A stretch of DNA of 64,000 nt from Sporocytophaga sp. (GCA_024707265.1 JANQAB010000002.1:516188-580187); one strand, 5' to 3'; positions 9,503-20,030 are shown, counted from the stretch's first letter. The notes: generated from the letters alone by a model not told the origin. Translations and numbers: made by a program.

Positions 9503-11608
9503 ATGGCACGCGATTTAAAATATACAAGAAATATAGGTATAGCTGCTCACATTGATGCTGGTAAAACCACAACAAGTGAGCGTATACTTTACTATGCGGG
9601 TGTGAGCCACAAATTGGGAGAGGTGCATGATGGCGCGGCTACGATGGACTGGATGGCTCAGGAGCAGGAAAGAGGAATCACGATTACTTCTGCTGCTACA
9701 ACAGTAAACTGGAATTACAAAGGTGAGAAATATCATGTAAACGTTATTGATACACCGGGTCACGTAGACTTTACCGTTGAGGTAAACCGCTCTCTTCGTG
9801 TTTTAGATGGTTTAGTGTTTTTGTTTAGCGCAGTTGATGGTGTAGAACCTCAATCTGAAACTAACTGGCGTTTAGCAAACAACTATAATGTACCGCGTAT
9901 CGGTTTTGTAAACAAAATGGATAGAGCTGGTGCCGATTTCCTTAATGTTTGCAAGCAAGTTAAAGAAATTTTAGGTAGTCATGCATTGCCACTTCAGTTG
10001 CCAATTGGTTCCGAAGAAACATTCAGAGGCGTAGTTGATCTTGTAAATTTCCGTGGTATTCAGTGGAATGAGCATGATAAGGGAATGACATTTACTGAAG
10101 TTCCTATTCCTGCGGATTTGGAGGAGGAAGCTAAAGAGTATAGAGAGAAACTACTGGAAGCAGTTGCAGAGTTTGATGAAAAGATCATGGAGAAATATTT
10201 CGATGATCCATCTACAATCACAGAAGAAGAAATTCTTACTGCATTGAGAAAAGCAGTCATTGCTATGAAAGTAGTCCCAATGGTTTGCGGATCATCTTTT
10301 AAAAATAAAGGGGTGCAAACAATGTTGGATTATGTGATGGCCCTTTTACCTTCTCCACTTGATAAAGAAAGTATTAAAGGAACAGATCCTGATACAGGAG
10401 ATGAAATTTCTCGTAAGCCAGACGAAAAAGAACCTTTCACTGCTCTTGCATTTAAAATTGCCACTGACCCTTATGTAGGTCGTTTGTGCTTCATTAGAGC
10501 TTATGCCGGAGTACTAGAGTCAGGATCTTATGTTTTTAACTCTAGATCTGGAAGTAAAGAGCGTATTTCACGTGTATTCCAAATGCACGCAAATAAGCAA
10601 AATCAAATAGAACGCCTACACGCAGGAGATATCGGAGCGGTTGTTGGTTTTAAAGATATAAAGACGGGAGATACGCTTTGTGATGAAAAATCAAAAATTG
10701 TTCTAGAATCAATGACTTTCCCTGAACCTGTTATCGGTTACGCTATTGAGCCAAAAACTCAGGCTGATGTTGATAAAATGGGTATGGCTATAGCTAAGCT
10801 TGTTGAAGAAGATCCTACTTTGCATGTGTCTACGGATCAGGAAACTGGACAGACGATTCTTAGGGGAATGGGAGAACTTCACTTGGAGATTATCATAGAT
10901 AGGATGAAAAGGGAGTTTAAAGTTGAGATTAACCAGGGTGCGCCTCAGGTTGCTTACAAAGAAGCCCTTACTAAGAACTTTGAACACAGAGAGGTCTACA
11001 AGAAACAAACAGGAGGTAAAGGTAAATTTGCCGACATTAATTTTGAACTTGGACCTAGATTAGATGATAAAACAGGTCTTGACTTTGCTAACGAAATCGT
11101 TGGTGGAGTTATACCAAGAGAATTCATTGCTCCGATTCAGAAAGGCTTTAACGATGCCATGAGGAATGGACCTTTAGCAGGTTTCCCAATAGAAGCTATG
11201 AGAGTTAGATTATTCCATGGCTCTTTCCATGATGTCGATTCTGATGCGCTATCATTTGAACTTGCTGCTAGAGGTGGATTCAGAGAAGCTGCAAAACAGG
11301 CAGGCCCTAAATTAATGGAACCTATCATGAGTGTGGAGGTAATTTGCCCAGATGAATACATGGGATCTATCACCGGAGATTTGAATAGAAGAAGAGGACT
11401 TATGAAAGGGATGGATACTAAAGCTGGAGGACAAGTTATTAAAGCTGATGTGCCATTAAGTGAGCTATTCGGATACATAACTGACTTGAGAACACTTTCT
11501 TCAGGTCGTGCGACAGCAACATTGACATTCTCTCATTATGAATTTGTTCCTAGTAACTTAGCAGATTCAATTATAGCAAAAGTAAAAGGAGCAGCAGTAA
11601 CGAAATAA
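9503..11608 (+). CDS. fusA: Elongation factor G
   Basis: GTPase that moves tRNA and mRNA through the ribosome after each peptide bond and helps recycle ribosomes. The 701 residues include all G motifs: AHIDAGKTT (P-loop), [11 protein letters not shown] (switch I), DTPGHVDF (switch II) and NKMD. Domains II to V follow, with the domain IV loop motif [21 protein letters not shown]. It is a canonical full-length EF-G lying in the str operon, without a tuf gene between it and rpsJ. An rpsJ start codon follows after 4 bases. Confidence 0.98.
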   Translation: MARDLKYTRNIGIAAHIDAGKTTTSERILYYAGVSHKLGEVHDGAATMDWMAQEQERGITITSAATTVNWNYKGEKYHVNVIDTPGHVDFTVEVNRSLRVLDGLVFLFSAVDGVEPQSETNWRLANNYNVPRIGFVNKMDRAGADFLNVCKQVKEILGSHALPLQLPIGSEETFRGVVDLVNFRGIQWNEHDKGMTFTEVPIPADLEEEAKEYREKLLEAVAEFDEKIMEKYFDDPSTITEEEILTALRKAVIAMKVVPMVCGSSFKNKGVQTMLDYVMALLPSPLDKESIKGTDPDTGDEISRKPDEKEPFTALAFKIATDPYVGRLCFIRAYAGVLESGSYVFNSRSGSKERISRVFQMHANKQNQIERLHAGDIGAVVGFKDIKTGDTLCDEKSKIVLESMTFPEPVIGYAIEPKTQADVDKMGMAIAKLVEEDPTLHVSTDQETGQTILRGMGELHLEIIIDRMKREFKVEINQGAPQVAYKEALTKNFEHREVYKKQTGGKGKFADINFELGPRLDDKTGLDFANEIVGGVIPREFIAPIQKGFNDAMRNGPLAGFPIEAMRVRLFHGSFHDVDSDALSFELAARGGFREAAKQAGPKLMEPIMSVEVICPDEYMGSITGDLNRRRGLMKGMDTKAGGQVIKADVPLSELFGYITDLRTLSSGRATATLTFSHYEFVPSNLADSIIAKVKGAAVTK

Positions 11609-11612
11609 TTTT

Positions 11613-11919
11613 ATGAATCAGAAGATAAGAATTAAATTAAAATCTTACGATCACAATTTGGTAGATAAATCATCTGAAAAAAATTGTGAAGGCAGTAAAA
11701 GCAACTGGAGCAGTTGTAAGCGGACCTATTCCTCTTCCAACGGAAAAAGAAATTTTTACTGTATTGAGATCTCCACACGTGAGCAAGAAATCGCGTGAAC
11801 AGTTTCAGCTTTGCACCTACAAAAGGCTAGTTGATATTTACTCGACAAGCACTAAAACTGTAGATGCTCTAATGAAATTGGAGCTGCCAAGCGGAGTTGA
11901 TGTTGAGATCAAAGTCTGA
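11613..11919 (+). CDS. rpsJ: Small ribosomal subunit protein S10 (single-base frameshift)
   Basis: 30S protein that also serves as NusE in transcription antitermination. The ATG at 11613 reads [20 protein letters not shown], then an A7 run at 11677-11683 throws the frame. Deleting one A gives [20 protein letters not shown] and a normal 101-residue S10, ending in [12 protein letters not shown]. Because S10 is essential, a sequencing error is the likeliest cause. It is the last gene of the str operon here: a terminator and a new promoter separate it from rplC, unlike E. coli, where rpsJ heads the S10 operon. Confidence 0.95.
11677..11683 (+). other. Frameshift site in rpsJ (A7, one base too many)
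   Basis: Deleting one A of this A7 run restores the essential S10 reading frame over its full 101 residues. Confidence 0.85.
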
Positions 11920-11940
11920 TATAATATAGAAGGTACTACA

Positions 11941-11975
11941 AAAAGGACCAATAATAATAATATTGGTCTTTTTTT
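11941..11975 (+). terminator. Intrinsic terminator after rpsJ
   Basis: AAAAGGACCAATA pairs with TATTGGTCTTTTT around an AT loop, followed by a T run. It ends the str operon 21 bases after the rpsJ stop. Confidence 0.75.
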
Positions 11976-12016
11976 CCCCTCCAATACCCATTTTTAAAAA
12001 TATTGTTCAAAACAAA

Positions 12017-12047
12017 TTTGCTGGGAATTTAAATTTTGTTAACTTTG
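12017..12047 (+). promoter_or_regulatory. Promoter of the rplC-rplQ operon, perfect Bacteroidota consensus
   Basis: TTTG at 12017-12020, 19 bases, then TAACTTTG at 12040-12047, again an exact TTTG-N19-TAnnTTTG match. A leader of roughly 65 bases precedes rplC. With the terminator just upstream, it makes the S10-spc-alpha run an independent transcription unit. Confidence 0.85.
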
Positions 12048-12118
12048 CAGTCCGTTTTTAGAAATACTAAGAAGTTAACGGAAAGAGTCCTTAGATTAAG
12101 AAATAAAGCGACAAGAAA

Positions 12119-12736
12119 ATGTCAGGGATTATAGGTAAAAAAATAGGCATGACAAGCATCTTCCAAGATGGTAAATCGATCGGAGTTACCTTGGTGGAAG
12201 CAGGACCTTGTGTGGTAACTCAGGTTAAAACTGTCGAAAAGGATGGTTATACTGCAGTTCAATTAGCATATGGAGATAAAAAGGAAAAAAATACTCCAGC
12301 TGCTTTGTTAGGACATTTTAAAAAAGCAGGAGCTACGGCTAAAAGTAAATTAGTGGAATTTAAAGAGTTTGAAAAAGCTTTAAATTTAGGAGATTCAATA
12401 GCTGTTGCTGATGTTTTCGTTGAAGGAGACTTTGTTGATGCTATAGGTACTTCAAAAGGTAAAGGTTTTCAAGGTGTTGTTAAACGTCACGGCTTTTCAG
12501 GTGTTGGAGGACAAACCCACGGTCAGCACAATAGATCAAGACACCCGGGTTCAATTGGAGCATGTTCTTTCCCTTCCAGAGTATTTAAGGGTATGAGAAT
12601 GGCAGGTAGAACAGGAGGAGATAGAGTAAAAATTCAAAACCTAAGAATAGAAAAAATTTATCCGGAAAAAAACCTACTATTAGTTAGTGGTTCAATTCCC
12701 GGCGCTAAAAATTCATTCGTAATTCTGGAGAAATAA
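12119..12736 (+). CDS. rplC: Large ribosomal subunit protein L3
   Basis: Early 50S assembly protein whose central loop reaches the peptidyl-transferase centre. The 205 residues start [16 protein letters not shown] and contain the signature [20 protein letters not shown], including the glutamine that is N5-methylated by PrmB in many bacteria, then [16 protein letters not shown]. It is the first gene of the long operon running to rplQ; rplD follows after 2 bases. Confidence 0.98.
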   Translation: MSGIIGKKIGMTSIFQDGKSIGVTLVEAGPCVVTQVKTVEKDGYTAVQLAYGDKKEKNTPAALLGHFKKAGATAKSKLVEFKEFEKALNLGDSIAVADVFVEGDFVDAIGTSKGKGFQGVVKRHGFSGVGGQTHGQHNRSRHPGSIGACSFPSRVFKGMRMAGRTGGDRVKIQNLRIEKIYPEKNLLLVSGSIPGAKNSFVILEK

Positions 12737-12738
12737 CA

Positions 12739-13365
12739 ATGGAACTTTCTGTAGTAAATAATAAAGGAAAAGATACTGGTAGAAAAGTTATTTTATCAGA
12801 CAATATATTTGCAACTGAGATCAATGATCATGCAATATATCTTGATGTTAAACAATTTCTAGCAAATCAACGTCAAGGCACTCACAAAGCAAAGGAAAGA
12901 GCTGAAGTAGCATTCTCTACTAAAAAGCTGAAGAAGCAAAAGGGGACTGGAGGGGCAAGATCAGGAAGTAGAAAATCTCCCGTTTTTGTTGGAGGTGGTA
13001 CTATATTCGGACCAAGACCAAGAGATTATAGATTTAAACTGAATAAAAAGCTAAAGACGGTTGCAAGAAGATCTGCACTATCTTATAAAGCTAAATCAAA
13101 TAATATTTCAGTATTAGAAAACTTATCTTTTGATAAGCCTAAGACTAAGGTATATATTGATTTACTCAAAAATCTTAGCTTAAGCGATAAGAAAACACTT
13201 CTAGTTCTTGGTGATTCAAACAAGAATGTATTTTTATCAAGCAGAAATTTGAAAAATGCGAAAGTTATAACTTTTGATCAATTAAAAACATTTGATGTTC
13301 TTAAAGCAGATAAAGTTGTGCTTGCAGAAGGTTCAGTTGCAAAATTAGAAGAATTACTGGGTTAA
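12739..13365 (+). CDS. rplD: Large ribosomal subunit protein L4
   Basis: 50S protein lining the exit tunnel. Its long loop is visible as [21 protein letters not shown] followed by [14 protein letters not shown]. The 208 residues match the usual length, with a globular C-terminal part ending KLEELLG. In E. coli L4 represses its own operon; the 65-base leader before rplC here is short and I saw no comparable structure. It lies 2 bases after rplC and 1 base before rplW. Confidence 0.97.
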   Translation: MELSVVNNKGKDTGRKVILSDNIFATEINDHAIYLDVKQFLANQRQGTHKAKERAEVAFSTKKLKKQKGTGGARSGSRKSPVFVGGGTIFGPRPRDYRFKLNKKLKTVARRSALSYKAKSNNISVLENLSFDKPKTKVYIDLLKNLSLSDKKTLLVLGDSNKNVFLSSRNLKNAKVITFDQLKTFDVLKADKVVLAEGSVAKLEELLG

Positions 13366-13366
13366 T

Positions 13367-13657
13367 ATGAAAAATATTTTAATTAAACCCCTTGTAACTG
13401 AAAAAGTTACAGTCCTGAATGAAAAGGGAAAATATGGGTTTGTTGTAGATAAATCTGCTAATAAAATCCAGATAAAGCAGGCTGTTGAGAAACAGTATGG
13501 TGTAAATGTTGAAGAAGTTAAAACATTGATCGCACCTGGAAAGAAGAAAACTAGATATACCAAGGCTGGAATTATGTCTGGTAAAACTTCTTCTTATAAA
13601 AAGGCAATTGTAAAAGTTGCTGAAGGTGAACTTATTGATTTTTACGGAGGACTATAG
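13367..13657 (+). CDS. rplW: Large ribosomal subunit protein L23
   Basis: 50S protein at the tunnel exit, docking site for trigger factor and SRP. The 96 residues contain ILIKPLVTEKVTVLNEKGKYGF, the typical opening, and KTLIAPGKKKTRYTKAG in the extended loop. It starts one base after the rplD stop, and rplB follows after 12 bases, suggesting tight translational coupling. Confidence 0.96.
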   Translation: MKNILIKPLVTEKVTVLNEKGKYGFVVDKSANKIQIKQAVEKQYGVNVEEVKTLIAPGKKKTRYTKAGIMSGKTSSYKKAIVKVAEGELIDFYGGL

Positions 13658-13669
13658 AATTTAATCAAG

Positions 13670-14491
13670 ATGGCTGTTAAAAAATTCAGACCCATAACTC
13701 CAGGAACTAGATTTAAAGTCGGTTCTACTTTCGACGAGATTACTTCAGATGCTCCTGAAAAATCTCTTTTAACTTCGGTTAAAAAAAGTGGAGGAAGAAA
13801 TAACTCCGGAAAAATGACCATGAGATATATTGGAGGTGGTCATAAAAAGCAATATCGTATTATTGATTTTAAGAGGGATAAGAATAATATTCCTGCAACT
13901 GTAAAATCAATCGAATATGATCCAAATAGAAGTGCAAGGATAGCTTTACTTTACTATGCTGATGGAGAAAAAAGATACATTCTAGCTCCAGACGGATTAA
14001 AAGTAGGTACAAAGGTTATTTCGGGAAAGGGTATTGCACCAGAAATTGGAAATAGTTTAGCTCTTTCAGATATTCCATTAGGTACTATTATACATAATGT
14101 TGAGCTAAAGAAAGGTAAAGGCGGAGCTCTAGCGAGAAGTGCAGGAACTTATGCTCAATTGGTTGCAAGAGATGGAAAATATGCAACTGTTAAACTTCCT
14201 TCTGGTGAAATGAGATTGGTACTTGCAGAGTGCGTTGCAACTGTAGGTTCTGTTTCTAATCAGGATCACATGAACCTTACAGCTGGTAAGGCTGGACGAT
14301 CAAGATGGTTAGGAGTTAGACCTAGAACAAGAGGTGTTGCTATGAACCCTGTTGATCACCCAATGGGAGGTGGTGAAGGTAGAGCTTCTGGTGGTCATCC
14401 AAGATCAAGAAAAGGACTTTTAGCTAAAGGCAAAAAGACTAGAAATAATAATAAATATTCCAAGGATCTAATTGTTTCAAGGAGAAAATAA
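13670..14491 (+). CDS. rplB: Large ribosomal subunit protein L2
   Basis: Conserved 50S core protein needed for subunit joining and peptidyl transfer. The 273 residues include the RNA-binding stretch [20 protein letters not shown], the SH3-like region around [10 protein letters not shown], and the C-terminal [21 protein letters not shown], which carries the functionally important histidine of the [10 protein letters not shown] motif. It is complete and unremarkable. Confidence 0.98.
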   Translation: MAVKKFRPITPGTRFKVGSTFDEITSDAPEKSLLTSVKKSGGRNNSGKMTMRYIGGGHKKQYRIIDFKRDKNNIPATVKSIEYDPNRSARIALLYYADGEKRYILAPDGLKVGTKVISGKGIAPEIGNSLALSDIPLGTIIHNVELKKGKGGALARSAGTYAQLVARDGKYATVKLPSGEMRLVLAECVATVGSVSNQDHMNLTAGKAGRSRWLGVRPRTRGVAMNPVDHPMGGGEGRASGGHPRSRKGLLAKGKKTRNNNKYSKDLIVSRRK

Positions 14492-14501
14492 AGGCTAAAC
14501 G

Positions 14502-14780
14502 ATGGGACGTTCTCTAAAAAAAGGGCCATATATTGATTTCCGTCTGGATAAGAAAGTTCAGACTATGAATGAATCAGGAAAAAAATCAGTTATTAAAACT
14601 TGGTCGCGCAGATCAATGATATCACCTGATTTTGTAGGCCATACATTTGCAGTTCATAACGGTAATAAATTTATACCTGTGTATGTAACAGAAAATATGG
14701 TTGGACACAAGCTGGGTGAATTTGCACCTACTCGTAACTTTAGAGGTCACACAGCTAAAAAAGACAAAGGTAAAAGATAA
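14502..14780 (+). CDS. rpsS: Small ribosomal subunit protein S19
   Basis: 30S head protein near the A-site tRNA and the intersubunit bridge. The 92 residues start [19 protein letters not shown] and contain [22 protein letters not shown] and [14 protein letters not shown], all family signatures. It lies 10 bases after rplB and 2 bases before rplV. Confidence 0.98.
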   Translation: MGRSLKKGPYIDFRLDKKVQTMNESGKKSVIKTWSRRSMISPDFVGHTFAVHNGNKFIPVYVTENMVGHKLGEFAPTRNFRGHTAKKDKGKR

Positions 14781-14782
14781 TT

Positions 14783-15352
14783 ATGGAAGCAGCTGTTAAA
14801 CAAAGAAGATCTGTAGTTAAGAAGAAAAAGAAAGAAGCAGCATTAAAGGCTTCTTTTGATGGATCTGTAGTTGCGAAACTACGCAATGTTCCAACATCTC
14901 CAAGAAAGATGAGATTAGTTGCTGACTTAGTTAGAGGTACTAAAGCAAATGCTGCATTGGCATTGCTTAAGTATCAGCCTCAGTCTGGTGCTAAAAAGAT
15001 TGAAAAGTTATTATTATCAGCTATTTCTGATTGGCAAGTTAAATATCCAAATGAAAGACTTGAAGATGCTGATTTAGTAATAAAGGATATATTTGTTGAT
15101 GGTGGAAGAATCTTAAAGAGATTACGTCCTGCACCTCAAGGAAGAGCACACAGAGTTAGAAAGAGATCTAATCACATTACACTTGTATTAGCTAGTCTTA
15201 ATGGTGTTGCTGCTCCAGCAACAGAAGTTAAGAAGGAAGAGACTAAAAAGTCTGTAGAAGGGGAAAAGAAAGAGGCTAAAGCAAAAGCTCCAAAGGCGAA
15301 AAGTCCTGCAAAAACCGAAGTTAAAAAAGCTACCAAAAAATCCGAAAAGTAA
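14783..15352 (+). CDS. rplV: Large ribosomal subunit protein L22 with long basic tail
   Basis: 50S protein whose beta-hairpin lines the exit tunnel. The core occupies about residues 30-138, from [21 protein letters not shown] to [16 protein letters not shown]. The protein is 189 residues instead of about 110: there is a basic N-terminal extension and a tail of roughly 45 residues made almost entirely of Lys, Ala, Glu and Pro. Such tails occur on several ribosomal proteins of this window (S3, S12, L17). rpsC starts 5 bases later. Confidence 0.96.
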   Translation: MEAAVKQRRSVVKKKKKEAALKASFDGSVVAKLRNVPTSPRKMRLVADLVRGTKANAALALLKYQPQSGAKKIEKLLLSAISDWQVKYPNERLEDADLVIKDIFVDGGRILKRLRPAPQGRAHRVRKRSNHITLVLASLNGVAAPATEVKKEETKKSVEGEKKEAKAKAPKAKSPAKTEVKKATKKSEK

Positions 15353-15357
15353 TAAAC

Positions 15358-16110
15358 ATGGGACAGAAAGTAAATCCTACTGGCTTTAGATTAGGAATCG
15401 TAAAAGGATGGGATTCTAATTGGTATGGAGGTAAAACCTTCTCTGATAAACTTGTTGAAGACGAAAAAATCAGAAAGTATGTTTTTGCCAGAATTCCAAA
15501 AGGTGGTATAGCTAAAATCATCATAGAAAGAACTCTTAAAAGAATTACACTTACTATAAATACAGCGCGCCCAGGTGTTGTGATCGGTAAAGGTGGGGCA
15601 GAAGTAGACAAGATCAAAGAAGAGTTGAAAAAAGTTACAGGTAAAGATGTTCAAATTAACATTTTTGAAATTAAAAGACCTGAACTTGATGCTAAACTTG
15701 TTGGAGAATCTATAGCTCAGCAATTGCAAGCTAGAATCTCTTATAGAAGAGCAATGAAACAAGCAATTGCTTCAACAATGAGAGTTGGTGCTCAAGGTAT
15801 AAAAATTAAGTTAGGTGGACGTTTGGGTGGTGCTGAAATGGCTCGTAATGAGCAATACAAAGAAGGAAGAATTCCTCTACATACTTTAAGAGCTGATATT
15901 GATTATGCTGTTTCTGAAGCTTTAACAGTATATGGAAAAATTGGTATCAAGGTATGGATTTTCAAAGGTGAAGTTTTTGGAAAAAGGGATTTGTCTCCTA
16001 ATGTAGGTCTTGCAAGTTCATCTGCAAATGCTCCTGCTGAAGGCGGTGCACCACAAAATAGAGGTGGAAAGAAAAAGTCCGATGGCGGACCAAAAAGAAA
16101 AAGAAAATAA
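15358..16110 (+). CDS. rpsC: Small ribosomal subunit protein S3
   Basis: 30S protein at the mRNA entry channel, with helicase-associated function. It begins [20 protein letters not shown]. The KH domain is marked by [20 protein letters not shown] (GKGG loop), and the C-terminal domain by [23 protein letters not shown]. At 250 residues it has a Gly/Lys/Pro-rich tail ending GGPKRKRK. A 59-base spacer separates it from rplP. Confidence 0.97.
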   Translation: MGQKVNPTGFRLGIVKGWDSNWYGGKTFSDKLVEDEKIRKYVFARIPKGGIAKIIIERTLKRITLTINTARPGVVIGKGGAEVDKIKEELKKVTGKDVQINIFEIKRPELDAKLVGESIAQQLQARISYRRAMKQAIASTMRVGAQGIKIKLGGRLGGAEMARNEQYKEGRIPLHTLRADIDYAVSEALTVYGKIGIKVWIFKGEVFGKRDLSPNVGLASSSANAPAEGGAPQNRGGKKKSDGGPKRKRK

Positions 16111-16169
16111 CAAGAGGTTTTTACTGCAGTAGTAAAGAGTTGGTTAGGCAACTGTAAAAGTTTAAAAGA

Positions 16170-16589
16170 ATGTTACAGCCAAAAAGAACAAAATTTAGGA
16201 AGCAACAAAAGGGTAGAAACAGAGGGATTGCGACAAGAGGTTTTAGTATAGAATTTGGATCTTTCGCTATCAAGGCTCTGGAGCCTGGTATGATAACCAG
16301 CCGTCAGTTAGAGGCTGCTCGTATTGCTATGACTAGAGCAATGAAAAGAGAAGGACAAGTTTGGATTAGAATTTTTCCAGATAAGCCAATAACTAAAAAG
16401 CCTGCTGAGGTTCGTATGGGTAAAGGTAAAGGAGCTCCTGAATATTGGGTGGCTGTGATTAAACCAGGAACTATACTTTTCGAATCAACAGGTATTTCGA
16501 AAGAAACTGCAATGGAATCTCTAAGGCTTGCAGCCCAAAAATTACCAGTAAAAACTAAATTTGTTGTTCGTCCAGATTACGAAGGTTAA
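16170..16589 (+). CDS. rplP: Large ribosomal subunit protein L16
   Basis: 50S protein beside the A-site tRNA elbow. The 139 residues start [20 protein letters not shown] and include the [23 protein letters not shown] signature and [19 protein letters not shown], the segment bearing the arginine hydroxylated by RoxA-type enzymes in some bacteria. rpmC follows after 4 bases. Confidence 0.97.
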   Translation: MLQPKRTKFRKQQKGRNRGIATRGFSIEFGSFAIKALEPGMITSRQLEAARIAMTRAMKREGQVWIRIFPDKPITKKPAEVRMGKGKGAPEYWVAVIKPGTILFESTGISKETAMESLRLAAQKLPVKTKFVVRPDYEG

Positions 16590-16593
16590 TTCA

Positions 16594-16791
16594 ATGAAAA
16601 CTTCTGATATAAAATCTCTAAACGCTGCTGATTTAAAGAGTAGAATCTCTGCAGAGCAAGAGGCTCTTGCAAAATTAAAATTTGCACACGCTATTTCTCC
16701 AATTGAAAATCCTATGAAGATTAGGGAAGCAAAAAAAGTAATAGCTCGTCTTCAGACAGCTTTGAGTGAAAAGGTTAAATCCAAATCCTAA
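16594..16791 (+). CDS. rpmC: Large ribosomal subunit protein L29
   Basis: Small two-helix 50S protein near the tunnel exit. I choose the ATG at 16594 (MKTSDIKSLNAADLKSR), giving 65 residues, over an upstream TTG at 16561 that would overlap rplP. The helix motif LAKLKFAHAISPIENPMKIR and the closing KKVIARLQTALSEK are typical. Confidence 0.95.
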   Translation: MKTSDIKSLNAADLKSRISAEQEALAKLKFAHAISPIENPMKIREAKKVIARLQTALSEKVKSKS

Positions 16792-16804
16792 TCCTTAGAT
16801 TATT

Positions 16805-17062
16805 ATGGAGCAAAGAAATTTTAGAAAAGAGAGAGTTGGTAAAGTCGTTAGCAATAAAATGACGAAATCAATTACAGTAGCTGTAGAAAGAAAAGTTAAG
16901 CATGCTAAATATGGTAAGTTTCTTAACAAGACTACCAAATTTATGGCTCATGACGAAAAAAATGAATGTGGTATCGGTGATACTGTAAAAATCATGGAAA
17001 CTCGTCCGCTGAGCAAATTGAAAAGATGGAGATTAGTTGAAATTATTGAAAAGGCGAAATAA
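16805..17062 (+). CDS. rpsQ: Small ribosomal subunit protein S17
   Basis: Primary 16S rRNA-binding protein with an OB fold. The 85 residues contain [20 protein letters not shown] and the signature [21 protein letters not shown]. It lies 13 bases after rpmC and 2 bases before rplN. Confidence 0.97.
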   Translation: MEQRNFRKERVGKVVSNKMTKSITVAVERKVKHAKYGKFLNKTTKFMAHDEKNECGIGDTVKIMETRPLSKLKRWRLVEIIEKAK

Positions 17063-17064
17063 CC

Positions 17065-17433
17065 ATGATACAGCAGGAATCAAGATTAAATGTAGCTGAT
17101 AATAGCGGAGCTAAAGAGGTTTTAGTTATTAGAGTTTTGGGTGGAACAAAGAAGAAGTATGCTTCCATCGGCGATAAAGTAGTAGTAACTGTTAAACATG
17201 CACTTTCGTCTAGCAACCTAAAAAAAGGAACAGTTTCTAAAGCTGTTATAGTTAGAACGAAAAAAGAAGTAAGAAGAGTAGATGGCTCTTACATAAGATT
17301 CTCAGATAATGCAGTTGTTTTACTAAACAACAATGATGAACCTAGAGGTACTCGTATCTTCGGTCCAGTCGCTAGAGAATTAAGAGAGAAGCAGTTTATG
17401 AAGATTGTATCACTTGCTCCTGAAGTATTATAA
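17065..17433 (+). CDS. rplN: Large ribosomal subunit protein L14
   Basis: 50S protein forming an intersubunit bridge with 16S rRNA and the docking site of the silencing factor RsfS. The 122 residues start [19 protein letters not shown], with [19 protein letters not shown] and [16 protein letters not shown]. The length equals that of E. coli L14. Confidence 0.98.
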   Translation: MIQQESRLNVADNSGAKEVLVIRVLGGTKKKYASIGDKVVVTVKHALSSSNLKKGTVSKAVIVRTKKEVRRVDGSYIRFSDNAVVLLNNNDEPRGTRIFGPVARELREKQFMKIVSLAPEVL

Positions 17434-17437
17434 TATT

Positions 17438-17767
17438 ATGGCAACTACAAATAAAAAATTACATATAAAAACAGGTGATACTGTAAAAGTTATTGCCGGT
17501 GATTTTCGTGGTAAAACAGGAACAATTAAAAGTGTGGATGTTACTGGTAATAAGGCTATCGTTGAAGGCCTTAATTTGGTAACTAAACACACCAAGCCAA
17601 CTGCTACGAATCCAAATGGCGGTATTGTAAAAAAAGAGGCTCCTATTCATGCTAGTAACTTAATGGTAGTAGATGCAAAAGGTACAGCTTCAAGAGTAGG
17701 TAGAAAGTTAGATTCAAAGGGTAAACTTCAGAGGTACTCAAAGAAAACTGGAGACATAATAAAGTAA
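17438..17767 (+). CDS. rplX: Large ribosomal subunit protein L24
   Basis: 50S assembly initiator with a KOW motif. The ATG at 17438 ([16 protein letters not shown]) is chosen over an in-frame start at 17405 that lies inside rplN. The 109 residues show the KOW stretch [17 protein letters not shown] and the loop [20 protein letters not shown]. Four bases separate it from each neighbour. Confidence 0.96.
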   Translation: MATTNKKLHIKTGDTVKVIAGDFRGKTGTIKSVDVTGNKAIVEGLNLVTKHTKPTATNPNGGIVKKEAPIHASNLMVVDAKGTASRVGRKLDSKGKLQRYSKKTGDIIK

Positions 17768-17771
17768 GGAT

Positions 17772-18326
17772 ATGGCTATTCCAAGACTAAAGGATAAATA
17801 CAACAAAGAAATTGTTGCTCAGCTAAAAAGCAAATTTCAGTATAAATCTCAGATGCAGGTTCCAAAATTAACAAAGATCGTTGTTAATAAAGGAATGGGA
17901 GCAGCTGTTTCAGATAAGAAAATTGTTGACGTTGGAGTTGAAGAGTTGTCAATAATTACTGGACAAAAGGCATTAGCAACAAAATCTAAAAAGGCTATCT
18001 CAAATTTTAAGCTTAGAGAAAATATGCCGATTGGGGCAAAAGTAACTCTGCGTGGAGATAGAATGTACGAATTTATGGATAGGCTAATGTCAATTGCATT
18101 ACCAAGGGTTCGTGACTTTAGAGGTATTAGTGATAAAGGATTTGATGGAAAAGGCAACTATACTCTAGGAGTTAAGGAACAAATTATATTCCCTGAGATT
18201 AGTATCGATAAAGTAAGTAAAATTTCCGGTATGGATATTACTTTTGTTACAACAGCAAATACAGACGAAGAAAGTCTGGAATTATTAAAATCATTCGGTC
18301 TACCTTTCGCAGGACAGAAAAAATAA
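17772..18326 (+). CDS. rplE: Large ribosomal subunit protein L5
   Basis: 5S rRNA-binding protein of the central protuberance. The 184 residues contain [40 protein letters not shown] and the C-terminal [20 protein letters not shown], the standard blocks. rpsN starts 5 bases later. Confidence 0.97.
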   Translation: MAIPRLKDKYNKEIVAQLKSKFQYKSQMQVPKLTKIVVNKGMGAAVSDKKIVDVGVEELSIITGQKALATKSKKAISNFKLRENMPIGAKVTLRGDRMYEFMDRLMSIALPRVRDFRGISDKGFDGKGNYTLGVKEQIIFPEISIDKVSKISGMDITFVTTANTDEESLELLKSFGLPFAGQKK

Positions 18327-18331
18327 TTGAG

Positions 18332-18601
18332 ATGGCAAAAGAATCAGTAAAAGCTAGAGAAAGAAAAAGAATCAAACTCGTAGCTAAATACGCTAAGAAA
18401 AGAGAAGAACTTAAAGCTAACGGTGATTTTTTAGGTCTAGATAAATTGCCTAGAAATTCTTCAAAGGTGAGATTACACAACAGATGTAAATTAACTGGAA
18501 GACCAAGAGGTTACATGAGAAAGTTTGGTATCTCGAGGGTAACATTCAGAGAGATGGCTTCAGCTGGAAAAATTCCAGGCGTAACGAAAGCAAGTTGGTA
18601 A
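18332..18601 (+). CDS. rpsN: Small ribosomal subunit protein S14, zinc-free type
   Basis: 30S head protein. The 89 residues hold [20 protein letters not shown] near the C-terminus. The paired CxxC motifs of the zinc-binding short S14 form are absent, so this is the longer zinc-independent type. It is followed by a 94-base spacer, the longest gap in this stretch of the operon, which may contain a weak internal promoter. Confidence 0.97.
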   Translation: MAKESVKARERKRIKLVAKYAKKREELKANGDFLGLDKLPRNSSKVRLHNRCKLTGRPRGYMRKFGISRVTFREMASAGKIPGVTKASW

Positions 18602-18616
18602 TTTTTTAATAAAGAT

Positions 18617-18646
18617 TTTCTTTTTCAAAAAATCTTCTTAAATTTG
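18617..18646 (+). promoter_or_regulatory. Possible internal promoter before rpsH
   Basis: TAAATTTG at 18639-18646 matches the -7 consensus TAnnTTTG. The -33 box is poor: TTTC at 18617-18620, 18 bases upstream, instead of TTTG at 19. It lies in the 94-base rpsN-rpsH gap. Confidence 0.4.
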
Positions 18647-18695
18647 CAGCCCTGATTCGGGGCTTTTAATTTTAATATATAAAGAAAAGTTTAAA

Positions 18696-19088
18696 ATGGA
18701 TCCTATCGCAGATTATTTAACAAGATTGAGAAACGCTATTAAGGCGAATCATAGGATAGTTGAGGTTCCTGCTTCAAATATAAAGAAAGAAATAACCAAG
18801 GTTCTTTTTGATAAAGGTTATATTCAGAACTATAAGTTTGAAGAAGATGATAAACAAGGAAAGATAAAGATTGCCTTGAAATATAATCCTCTAACTAAAC
18901 AATCTGCAATTGTTAAAATCGAGAGAATAAGTTCTCCAGGATTAAGAAAGTATTCTAAATCAGCTACTTTGCCTAGAGTTTTAAATGGCTTAGGTATTGC
19001 AGTTTTGTCTACTTCTAAAGGTGTGATTACTGACAAAGAAGCTAGAGAATTAAATATTGGTGGTGAAGTACTTTGTTATATTTATTAA
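18696..19088 (+). CDS. rpsH: Small ribosomal subunit protein S8
   Basis: Central-domain 16S rRNA binder and, in E. coli, repressor of the spc operon. The 130 residues start MDPIADYLTRLRNAIKANHR and end in the conserved VLSTSKGVITDKEARELNIGGEVLCYIY. First gene after the 94-base spacer; rplF follows after 17 bases. Confidence 0.97.
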   Translation: MDPIADYLTRLRNAIKANHRIVEVPASNIKKEITKVLFDKGYIQNYKFEEDDKQGKIKIALKYNPLTKQSAIVKIERISSPGLRKYSKSATLPRVLNGLGIAVLSTSKGVITDKEARELNIGGEVLCYIY

Positions 19089-19105
19089 TATTATAAAAAA
19101 ATAAT

Positions 19106-19660
19106 ATGTCAAGGATTGGAAAAAAACCAATTGCAATACCTGCAAAGGTTGAAGTAAAGGTTGGTTCTGGAAATTTGGTAGAAATTAAAGGTCCCAAAGG
19201 TACTTTAGTTCAAGCTGTTGACCTAGATATTAAGGTATCTGTTGAAGGATCCAATTTGAATGTAGAAAGACCTACAGATCAGAAGAGACATAAGGCTTTA
19301 CACGGCTTGTATAGATCATTGCTTAACAACATGGTATTTGGTGTAAGTGAAGGTTATAAAATTGATCTTGAATTAGTTGGGGTGGGTTATAAAGCTACAT
19401 CAACAGGTTCAGTGTTAGAGCTAAGCTTAGGATATTCGCACAATATATTTGTTGCATTGCCTAACGAAGTTGCGGTAAAGACTTTAACTGAAAAAGGTAA
19501 AAATCCAATTGTAACATTAGAATCAATTGATAAACAATTGATTGGACAAGTGGCTGCAAAAATTCGTTCTCTGAGAAAAGTTGAACCATACAAAGGTAAA
19601 GGTATCAGATTTGTTAACGAAGTTGTTAGACGTAAAGCTGGTAAAACTGCTGCTAAATAA
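19106..19660 (+). CDS. rplF: Large ribosomal subunit protein L6
   Basis: 50S protein near the GTPase centre, built of two repeated domains. The 184 residues start [19 protein letters not shown], with KGPKGTLVQ in the first repeat and the C-terminal signature [21 protein letters not shown]. Normal length. Confidence 0.97.
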   Translation: MSRIGKKPIAIPAKVEVKVGSGNLVEIKGPKGTLVQAVDLDIKVSVEGSNLNVERPTDQKRHKALHGLYRSLLNNMVFGVSEGYKIDLELVGVGYKATSTGSVLELSLGYSHNIFVALPNEVAVKTLTEKGKNPIVTLESIDKQLIGQVAAKIRSLRKVEPYKGKGIRFVNEVVRRKAGKTAAK

Positions 19661-19674
19661 TAAATTGTTTTAAG

Positions 19675-20025
19675 ATGGCTACTAAAAAAGATTTAAGAAG
19701 ACTGAGGATAAAGAGAAGTATCAGAAAGAAAATTTCTGGTACAGGAGTTAAGCCAAGACTCTCAGTTTTTAGAAGCAATACAGGTATATATGCTCAAATT
19801 ATAGATGATATTGCAGGAAAAACAATTATCAGTGCTTCTTCTATAGAGCTAAAATCTCAAAAAGGAACTAAATCAGAACTTTCTAAAAGTGTTGGTTTAA
19901 AGATTGCTGAAAAAGCAAAGAGTAATGGTATTTCAGAAGTAGTATTTGATAGAGGTGGATATCTTTATCATGGTAGAGTCAAAGCTTTAGCTGAAGGAGC
20001 TAGAGAAGGAGGACTTAAATTCTAA
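19675..20025 (+). CDS. rplR: Large ribosomal subunit protein L18
   Basis: 5S rRNA-binding protein. The 116 residues show the basic N-terminus [21 protein letters not shown], the segment [16 protein letters not shown], and the closing [20 protein letters not shown]. rpsE starts 5 bases downstream. Confidence 0.96.
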   Translation: MATKKDLRRLRIKRSIRKKISGTGVKPRLSVFRSNTGIYAQIIDDIAGKTIISASSIELKSQKGTKSELSKSVGLKIAEKAKSNGISEVVFDRGGYLYHGRVKALAEGAREGGLKF

Positions 20026-20030
20026 TCGAT

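Noticed and set aside
9330-11478. Several minus-strand open frames of 66-113 codons opposite rpsG and fusA
   Set aside because: They are shadows of highly conserved genes in an AT-rich genome; composition is non-protein-like.
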